DNA from: Tildeniella nuda ZEHNDER 1965/U140
GTDB taxonomy: Bacteria > Cyanobacteriota > Cyanobacteriia > Leptolyngbyales > Leptolyngbyaceae
DNA length: 64,000 nt
Assembly (NCBI GenBank): GCA_019358895.1
Contig: JAHHIG010000002.1
Span: forward strand, 372,001-436,000
Direction: 5' to 3'
The translations under genes were made by a program, and so were the position numbers. The notes beneath the pieces were generated by a model. The model was not told where the DNA came from. It searched no databases and saw only the letters and a list, made by a program, of their open reading frames with translations. Position 1 is the stretch's first letter. Each line of letters opens with the position of its first letter. This document shows positions 58,277 to 64,000 of the stretch, piece after piece.

Positions 58277-58498
58277 CTGATGGCTCCTTCACAACTAGCT
58301 ACTTTACAACAACTCGTTTCTAATAGCTGAAAACACCTTGAGTCATAGTCAAGAGAGTGCTGATTGAAAGTGGTAATATCTCAAAGCTTAACCCTGATAG
58401 GTAGACTTTGAGGAGAAGGCAGACTGAGGAGCCACAACACCCCCCAAACGCTTTTTCGTTGCTATTCAAGCAGTTTAATTGGTATGAGGAGACGCAGA
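58277..58498. other. Gap upstream of the DUF2141 gene
   Basis: No gene is visible. A GAGGAG ribosome-binding site precedes ATG 58499. The remainder holds no clear repeat or hairpin. Confidence 0.5.
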
Positions 58499-58969
58499 AT
58501 GCTTGAGTTTACAACAGTTAGAATCGGTACGATCGCCCTAGCAATCTTATCTAGTCTGACGATCATCGATAACGCTAGAGCAGAACTTAAAAGCACACTG
58601 ATCGTTGAAATTAATGGCTTCAAAACTCAAAAAGGTGAACTCTGCTTCAAGCTGTTTTCAAGAAGCTTTGGCTTTCCTAATACCGATAAGAACGCCATCA
58701 TGAAACGCTGCATTAAGGTGGTCGAAGACCCGCTCAAAATCACGCTGAAAGACATTTCATCCGGTAGCTATGCGATCGCGGTTTTTCAAGATACGAACGG
58801 CGATCGCGCACTCAATCGCAACACGACTGGTATCCCCACCGAAGGCTACGGGTTTTCTAACAATCCCAATACTCGTCAGGATCTGACCCGCTATGGCGAT
58901 TGCGTCTTCCTTCTGGCAGGTGCTGAAGAAACCATCAAAATTAAGATGAAGTATCCACCGGCAAAGTAG
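58499..58969 (+). CDS. DUF2141 domain secreted protein
   Basis: About 156 residues from ATG 58499 (an earlier ATG at 58484 would add five basic residues; the GAGGAG site favours 58499). A signal peptide (about residues 1-30) ends near ARAELKS. The mature part has LIVEINGFKTQKGELCFKLF, LKDISSGSYAIAVFQDTNGD and YGFSNNPNTR, hallmarks of the DUF2141 family of uncharacterised exported proteins. It is followed by a GGGGTGT heptamer array. Confidence 0.9.
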   Translation: MLEFTTVRIGTIALAILSSLTIIDNARAELKSTLIVEINGFKTQKGELCFKLFSRSFGFPNTDKNAIMKRCIKVVEDPLKITLKDISSGSYAIAVFQDTNGDRALNRNTTGIPTEGYGFSNNPNTRQDLTRYGDCVFLLAGAEETIKIKMKYPPAK

Positions 58970-59022
58970 GGTGTGGGGTGTGGGGTGTGGGGTGAGAAGA
59001 GGGGAGTTATGAGTTATAAGTT

Positions 59023-59125
59023 ATGAGTTTTCCCGACTCCCTTCTGCCTCCCTTGCTTCCTCCGCTTCCCCTGCCTCCCCTGCTTCCCCCTCACTCCTCT
59101 CCCCTCACTCCTCACCTCTTCTCCC
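59023..59125. repeat. Pyrimidine-rich STRR before nfi
   Basis: Successive CCTCCCTTGCTTCCTCCGCT, CCCCTGCCTCCCCTGCTTCC and CTCACTCCTCTCCCC-like heptamer blocks end at the ATG of the endonuclease V gene. The same composition of repeat recurs near 36440. Confidence 0.85.
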
Positions 59126-59854
59126 ATGCACATCATCCACCGCCACGAATGGGTGCTCACAGCAGAAGAGGCAACTGTCGTTCAGCAAGAACTCCGCAAG
59201 GAGATTGTGACGATCGATACTTTCGATACCATTCGCCATGTGGCAGGTGTCGATGTGGGTTTTGAATCTGAGGGAACGATTACCCGTGCCGCGATCGCCG
59301 TACTCAACGTGGACAATTTGCAGTTGGAGGATCGCGCGATCGCCCGTCGTCCCACGACCTTTCCCTACATTCCTGGTTTCCTTTCTTTTCGAGAAGTGCC
59401 TGCGGTGCTGGATGCATTAGAAAAAATCACGGTGGTTCCCGATTTGCTGCTGTGCGATGGTCAGGGCATTGCTCACCCACGTCGGTTTGGGATTGCCTGT
59501 CATATTGGACTTTTAGCAAATGTACCCGCGATCGGCGTGGCAAAATCCTTACTCGTTGGTAAACATGCCGAACTGGGGGACGATCGCGGCAGTTGGCAAC
59601 CCCTTATCCACAAAGGCGAAACCATTGGTGCGGCATTGAGAACGCGTCCCGGCACCAAACCGCTGTACATTTCACCGGGACATCGGGTGAGTTTGGAGAC
59701 GGCGATCGCCTACGTCATGCGCTGCACCACCAAATATCGCTTGCCCGAAACGACTCGTCATGCTCATAAGTTGGCATCCGGTCCGGCGATCGATCAGCCC
59801 GTTCCACCCGATGCATCGCTGATGCAACAAATGTCTCTAGATTTTGATGTCTAA
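59126..59854 (+). CDS. nfi: Endonuclease V (deoxyinosine 3'-endonuclease)
   Basis: 242 residues. The RNase H-like core has the catalytic Asp in HVAGVDVGFESEGTITRAA (near residue 38-56), ATTFPYIPGFLSFREVPAVL-like sequence (PTTFPYIPGFLSFREVPAVL), and DLLLCDGQGIAHPRRFGIAC with the second Asp; the substrate loop GVAKSLLVGKHAEL follows. The enzyme cuts one base 3' to deoxyinosine in DNA. The start MHIIHRHEWVL is preceded directly by repeat DNA, with no clear ribosome-binding site. Confidence 0.95.
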   Translation: MHIIHRHEWVLTAEEATVVQQELRKEIVTIDTFDTIRHVAGVDVGFESEGTITRAAIAVLNVDNLQLEDRAIARRPTTFPYIPGFLSFREVPAVLDALEKITVVPDLLLCDGQGIAHPRRFGIACHIGLLANVPAIGVAKSLLVGKHAELGDDRGSWQPLIHKGETIGAALRTRPGTKPLYISPGHRVSLETAIAYVMRCTTKYRLPETTRHAHKLASGPAIDQPVPPDASLMQQMSLDFDV

Positions 59855-59915
59855 ATTTTGGGAAGTTTGAGTTTAGAGGATAATGACATTGCTGAGTAGA
59901 GGTCTGGTTTCTGCC

Positions 59916-59978
59916 AGATCCCCGACTTCTAAGCTTGGTTCAGCCACAATCAAAACTGCACAAAGAAGTCGGGGATCT
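59916..59978. repeat. Dispersed hairpin element, copy 2
   Basis: The 15-base arms AGATCCCCGACTTCT (59916-59930) and complement (59964-59978) are identical to those at 2018-2082. This one lies about 60 bases after nfi. Confidence 0.9.
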
Positions 59979-60035
59979 ATGTTGCTGCTTCACACTTTTA
60001 ATCAGCAATGATTATCAATTCAAACGTTGCTGCAC

Positions 60036-62006
60036 ATGGTCGCTTCTGATTTTCCCGATATTCAAACTCATTGGGCGCGTCCCTTTATTGAAGGACTGGC
60101 GCAACGCAATATCATGCGTGGGTTTGAGGATGGATCGTTTCGTCCCGAACGGGCGATGAGTCGGGCAGAATTTGCCTCTGTGCTGCAAGCCGCCTTTAGC
60201 CCCGCTGCTACCCGTCCCTACGTGCCGTTTGTGGATGTGCCGACCACGCACTGGGCAGCAGGTGCCATTCGCCGATCGTACGAAGGTGGGTTTTTAACAG
60301 GCTATCCGGGACAACAGTTTCGTCCCAATGAGAATACTCCTAGAGTGCAGGCGCTGGCATCGCTCGTGGGTGGCTTGGGCTTGCTATCAGAATCTGCCGT
60401 GCCTTTAGCAGAACTTTATCAAGACAGCGCTCAGATTGCGGGTTGGGCGATCGCCGCGATCGCCACTGCCACCGCGAACGAAATTGTCGTTAATCACCCC
60501 GATCGACGACGACTGCGACCCACGCAACCCGCTACTCGTGCTGAAATTGCTGCCTTTGTCTATCAATGTCTGGCTGCCCTGGGGAAAGCGCCTGCGATCG
60601 CGTCTAATGCGATCGTACGTTGGGTGCAAACGGTAGCCGTGTCGCATACACGAGAATTTCGCGCCGCCTGGGTTGCCTGCGTGTGGAACGGCGATTTTCC
60701 CTCCAAAGCCGGACTCTCTACTCAACAGCAGCAGGCAGAACTGATTGCCGTTCTCGATCGCATGCAGGCATTGAACCTGAATGCCCTGATCTTGCAGGTG
60801 CGTCCCGAAGGGGATGCATTGTATCGATCGTCGCTGGAACCCTGGAGTTTCTGGCTGACGGGCACTCAGGGCAAACCACCCGATCCCTTTTATGATCCGC
60901 TGGAGTTTGCGATCGCCCAGGCTCACCAGCGCAATATTGAACTTCATGCCTGGTTCAATCCCTACCGCGCCCGCACCTCTGAACGCATCGTCAATGTTAG
61001 CCCCCATATCGCGGTGGCGAATCCCGAAGTGGTCTATCGTTGGGATAAACAGCTTTGGATGGATCCGGGCGCAAAGGTGGTGCAAGACCGCACCGCAAAT
61101 GTCATTCTGGACGTGGTGCGTCGTTACGATGTGGACGGCATTCACCTGGATGATTACTTTTACCCGTATCCGATCGCTGGACAAACTTTCCCCGATGCCA
61201 AAACCTATCAGGCGTACAAAGCAGGCGGCGGTACGTTGGCTCTTGCAGACTGGCGACGCGATAATGTAAATCGCCTGATTCAACGCCTTGCCACAGGCAT
61301 TCGGGCTACCAAACCCCACGTCAAATTTGGCATCAGTCCCTTTGGCATTTATCGTCCCGGTCAGCCGCCCCAAATACAAGGACTGGATGCCTACAACCAG
61401 CTTTACGCCGACTCTCTCAAATGGCTTCAGGAAGGCTGGGTCGATTACCTCTCGCCTCAGCTTTACTGGCGCATTGATGCAACGGCGCAAAGCTATCCCG
61501 TTCTGCTGCGCTGGTGGACGGACAACAACCCCAAACAGCGGCACCTCTACCCTGGCAACAATCTGGGTGCTTTAGGCGGCAACCAATGGGATCTATCCGA
61601 AATTCTGACCCAGATTGATTTGACTCGTCAGTTGACACCCCAACTGGCACTCGGCAATGTGTTTTTTAGCGCGAAAGCACTCACCGCAAACCATCAAGGG
61701 ATTGGCGATCGCTTCCGCACCACCACCTACGCCAACCTGTCTCTACCACCCGCCATGCCCTGGCTCAACACGGCTCCCCCCACCACTCCTACAGGCATTC
61801 GCATTAATAATAGGACACTCACCTGGAATGCCTCTCCTCAAGACATTCGCTGCTGGACGCTCTATCAACAGAATGGCGAGATCTGGACACTTCGCCAGGT
61901 TCTTCCCGCTGCAACCACAACCGCAACACTTCCATCAGGGGTGTATGCTCTGTGTGCGGTTGGACGATCGACCGTAGAAAGTAAAGGCGTTGTGGTGAAG
62001 GTGTGA
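60036..62006 (+). CDS. SLH-domain glycosidase-like protein (GHL10 type)
   Basis: About 656 residues from ATG 60036. It begins with two SLH modules (about 5-140: DFPDIQTHWARPFIEGLAQR and FVDVPTTHWAAGAIRRSYEG; also TPRVQALASLVGGLG), followed by a glycosyl-hydrolase-like TIM barrel (about 185-550) with AFDALILQVRPEG-like motifs (LNALILQVRPEGDALYRSSL), YDVDGIHLDDYFYPYPI, WLQEGWVDYLSPQLYWRIDA. A stop at 60009 rules out any longer start, so no signal peptide is visible, although SLH domains act outside the membrane. The C-terminal 80 residues form a small beta domain. Confidence 0.93.
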   Translation: MVASDFPDIQTHWARPFIEGLAQRNIMRGFEDGSFRPERAMSRAEFASVLQAAFSPAATRPYVPFVDVPTTHWAAGAIRRSYEGGFLTGYPGQQFRPNENTPRVQALASLVGGLGLLSESAVPLAELYQDSAQIAGWAIAAIATATANEIVVNHPDRRRLRPTQPATRAEIAAFVYQCLAALGKAPAIASNAIVRWVQTVAVSHTREFRAAWVACVWNGDFPSKAGLSTQQQQAELIAVLDRMQALNLNALILQVRPEGDALYRSSLEPWSFWLTGTQGKPPDPFYDPLEFAIAQAHQRNIELHAWFNPYRARTSERIVNVSPHIAVANPEVVYRWDKQLWMDPGAKVVQDRTANVILDVVRRYDVDGIHLDDYFYPYPIAGQTFPDAKTYQAYKAGGGTLALADWRRDNVNRLIQRLATGIRATKPHVKFGISPFGIYRPGQPPQIQGLDAYNQLYADSLKWLQEGWVDYLSPQLYWRIDATAQSYPVLLRWWTDNNPKQRHLYPGNNLGALGGNQWDLSEILTQIDLTRQLTPQLALGNVFFSAKALTANHQGIGDRFRTTTYANLSLPPAMPWLNTAPPTTPTGIRINNRTLTWNASPQDIRCWTLYQQNGEIWTLRQVLPAATTTATLPSGVYALCAVGRSTVESKGVVVKV

Positions 62007-62215
62007 GAGGGGCGATCGTTCGACATGGAGAAAGAATTTTATTCGCGGAACTCCCGTTTTATTACTGCAACTGAGAGTTAACCCGAAACATTCCAGCTAA
62101 CATCCAAAAAGGGGACGATTAGCTTGAATTTTTCAGTTTGATTGAGTCGCCATTAATTTCACCCTAAATTGCACAAGACATCTTTGCATTAATTATCCAA
62201 TCATCTCTGAAGATA

Positions 62216-63334
62216 ATGAACAATAGCTTGTTGAAAGAACGAAGTCTTTACCGTTCTGACCCAGTTGCCTATTTTCTGGTTGAAAAGCTTCGTTGCTCGT
62301 CTAACAGTATTATAGTGTGGTCAATTACAGTTTCTGTTGTGCTTTCTCTCCTCACTGCATTACTCAGCAATACATTGTGGTCTAAACCAGGACAGGTAGG
62401 ATTACTACAAGATTGGGTACCCTGGATAGCTGCAATCGTTATCAATCCAGTTGTTTTTGGATATTATCTGTGGAGTTTTCGGGCAACTAGAAATGTAATT
62501 CAAAACCTCGAAACGTCTGATGTAGTAGAAATCGACGAATTAGAGATAGAGCCGATAATCTCAACTCTATACCATCAGAAGTGGCGTTCTTTGTTAGCGC
62601 TTGCTAGTGGTATTAGTTTTAGCACCTTCGTGTTTTCTGCTCAAACTCATTTAGAAAAAAGTTGGGGCGGTTCAGGTTACCTACCAAACTTAAGTATCTC
62701 GGTTGCCACCCTGATAGTTGTCTATGTTGGCAGTATGCTAATTCTCAACCTCATCAATAACATCCAGATTTTTCATAGAATCTTCAAAGAAAAGAAGCTT
62801 AACGTCAATCCGCTTCATCCCGATCGCTCTGGCGGACTACGTTCTCTCAGTGATTACTCCCTCAAAACGGCATACCTGATCTCTATTTTAGGAGTTTGGA
62901 CGGGTATTGTTGGATACCAGATTATTACACAGGGTAGTAAACAAGATTATTGGTACTTGGGTCTTATGGTTTTGCTATACATTGTTCTATCAATTACGTG
63001 TTTTTTTGGTCCGTTACTGACCGCCCATAGAGGCATGGAAAAAGCCAAGGAAGATCTCTTACATGAGATTGCCCGACAATTTGAGTCAGATTATTCGCAA
63101 ATTCGTACTGGCTTGACCGAAGATGCAGAGACGCTTAAAAAAAGAACCGAAAAAATTCGAGAGTTACGTGCAGTTTATACAATGACTGACGAATTCCCTG
63201 TATGGCCCTTTAATGTCCAAACTTTTCGCCGTTATCTACTAACAGTCCCTGCTCCATTACTCGCTCCCTTGCTTGGATTGCTTCAAAAAGTTTTGGGGCT
63301 TTTGCTGAAGAAATGGGGCATCAGCTTAGGTTAG
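62216..63334 (+). CDS. Multi-pass membrane protein, AT-rich, unknown
   Basis: 372 residues with six hydrophobic segments (about residues 32-53, 66-87, 120-140, 160-180, 218-240, 248-270) and a cytoplasmic helical region (EKAKEDLLHEIARQFESDYS). The codon use and base composition are more AT-rich than the surrounding genes. NPLHPDRSGGLRSLSDYSL and YSQIRTGLTEDAETLKKRTE are unusual, and no family is recognised. Adjacent DNA carries a transposase fragment and a HicB-like gene, hinting at a horizontally acquired segment. Confidence 0.75.
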   Translation: MNNSLLKERSLYRSDPVAYFLVEKLRCSSNSIIVWSITVSVVLSLLTALLSNTLWSKPGQVGLLQDWVPWIAAIVINPVVFGYYLWSFRATRNVIQNLETSDVVEIDELEIEPIISTLYHQKWRSLLALASGISFSTFVFSAQTHLEKSWGGSGYLPNLSISVATLIVVYVGSMLILNLINNIQIFHRIFKEKKLNVNPLHPDRSGGLRSLSDYSLKTAYLISILGVWTGIVGYQIITQGSKQDYWYLGLMVLLYIVLSITCFFGPLLTAHRGMEKAKEDLLHEIARQFESDYSQIRTGLTEDAETLKKRTEKIRELRAVYTMTDEFPVWPFNVQTFRRYLLTVPAPLLAPLLGLLQKVLGLLLKKWGISLG

Positions 63335-63449
63335 CGATCGCCACTCTTCCTAATTAGATGAAGTATAGGGAACTTATCTCGCCTTCGAGGGATTGCCTGG
63401 AGTTCAGCAGCATTAGGAGAGATGGATTCGAATGAGGACTACACCAACT
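63335..63449. other. Gap between the membrane gene and the transposase fragment
   Basis: No gene is seen. It includes GATTCGAATG on the plus strand that resembles part of a tRNA T-arm, but the surrounding sequence does not fold as a tRNA. Confidence 0.4.
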
Positions 63450-63683
63450 ATCCAAGCGCCAGTTGCGGAAGTACGTGTACATCGTCTGTCAGGCTGGGCA
63501 ATCACTGGGTAGCGAACGCCAGCGACAGCCTTCAACCAGAACATAGAGCATGGCATTCAGGATTTCCCACCAGTCAACGCTGCGAGGACGACCGCCGGGT
63601 TTTGCTGCTGGAAGTAACGCACTCAAAACTTCGTATTGGGCGTGGGTGCGGTGACTGGGATCTGCTTTACTCATCTGGCTCAC
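63450..63683 (-). pseudogene. Truncated IS5-type transposase fragment with an internal stop
   Basis: On the reverse strand, MSKADPSHRTHAQYEVLSAL (from 63674) leads to LLPAAKPGGRPRSVDWWEIL, the N-terminal helix-turn-helix typical of IS5-type transposases, then GCRWRSLPSDCPA and TGA near 63490. The frame resumes directly as QTMYTYFRNWRLD, the usual next segment, where the family has Trp at the TGA position. Homology ends at about 63450. The element is both nonsense-mutated and truncated; a CTCACTCAG/CTGAGTGAG inverted repeat lies near 63670-63730. Confidence 0.8.
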
Positions 63684-63798
63684 TCAGGGCTGTAGATATT
63701 TGCTATTCGCAGCCTACACTGAGTGAGCTTTTTTACGCCCTTCCTGACTTCTCAAACATCCCCTGAGAAGGAATCGACTAGCTTACAACGGGAAAAGG

Positions 63799-64000
63799 TT
63801 ACATTTCTGTGCCCGGCAAAGGGATTTCTCTGCCACTTTCGTACACTGTTTCAATCCAGAGTTCGCGGGCTTCATTGATGTTAGAAACGGCTTCCTCTAA
63901 GGTGTCTCCTTGAGTTAAGCATCCCGGTAAATCTTTGATTTCAGCCACATAACCACCCTCTTCAACATCTGGATAGAGTGTGATGGGATAACTTAGCTTC
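63799..64000 (-). CDS. HicB-like antitoxin-type protein, 5' end off the window
   Basis: 66 visible residues on the reverse strand, ending at TAA 63799. KLSYPITLYPDVEEGGYVAE, IKDLPGCLTQGDTLEEAVSN and INEARELWIETVYESGREIP are classic HicB features. The start lies past 64000. A HicA toxin partner would be expected upstream on this strand, out of view; none is downstream. Confidence 0.85.
   Translation of the reverse strand, partial: KLSYPITLYPDVEEGGYVAEIKDLPGCLTQGDTLEEAVSNINEARELWIETVYESGREIPLPGTEM

Noticed and set aside
60405-61544. 379-residue reverse frame
   Set aside because: Antisense to the SLH glycosidase, which carries the clear motifs.
63415-63435. tRNA 3' end suggested by ATTCGAATCC on the reverse strand
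   Set aside because: No acceptor stem, D-arm or anticodon arm could be fitted around it.

Overview
The window looks like a stretch of chromosome from a filamentous cyanobacterium. Three things point there: the HIP1 octamer GCGATCGC is scattered everywhere; there are cyanobacterial marker genes (psbU, crtW-type ketolase, RpaB-like regulator, DUF3120, DUF760, TIGR03279-type radical SAM protein, group 2 sigma factor); and short heptameric tandem repeats (STRRs) of the kind known from filamentous cyanobacteria fill most gaps. Genus cannot be fixed from sequence reading alone; a Leptolyngbya-like or Oscillatoria-like organism is an inference. No rRNA, tRNA or CRISPR array was recognised.

Layout. 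0-13 kb: a SpoIIE-type phosphatase, an adenosine/adenine deaminase, argH, phoU, and a dispersed DUF58 / SpoIIM / multi-pass membrane / RDD set of membrane genes. 13-20 kb: accessory region with an SLH lipoprotein, a DUF6883-DUF4926-like gene pair, a coiled-coil protein, a MazF/PemK toxin with antitoxin, an orphan HicB-like protein, an AT-rich membrane protein, a broken caspase-like gene, a degenerate 21-bp repeat array, a methyltransferase and a 59-residue membrane protein. 20-29 kb: a mannose-1-phosphate guanylyltransferase-like fusion, ssb, an FHA protein, recA, xseA and xseB. 29-38 kb: nadB, psbU, an FHA-adenylate cyclase, DUF3120, uppP, a radical SAM protein and an ExbB/ExbD pair. 37-42 kb: ugd and uxs (UDP-glucose to UDP-glucuronate to UDP-xylose) and lepA. 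42-51 kb: a RHH protein, a hybrid-free sensor kinase, a URC4-like (DUF1688) plus URC1-like (GTP cyclohydrolase II-related) pair that suggests the Urc uracil-degradation route, mutY, DUF760 and a sigma factor. 51-64 kb: carB, an RpaB-like regulator, crtW, a LapA-domain protein, DUF2141, endonuclease V, an SLH-glycosidase, an AT-rich membrane protein, a truncated transposase and a partial HicB-like antitoxin.

The most unusual feature is the repeat landscape. Heptamer-based repeats do not only fill gaps: they run into the 3' ends of several genes and supply their last codons and stop codons (SpoIIE-type phosphatase, SpoIIM, RDD, MutY), they interrupt nadB in frame, and a 103-bp tandem repeat contains the 3' end of the 59-residue membrane gene. 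Two separate arrays of 21-bp units stay open in several frames on both strands and look like genes but are probably not. Two inverted copies of a roughly 150-bp element with CTATAGC-like ends bracket the RpaB-like regulator, crtW and LapA genes. Coding assignments rest on recognised protein motifs; no database search was possible, and functions given for hypothetical genes are limited to what the sequence shows.
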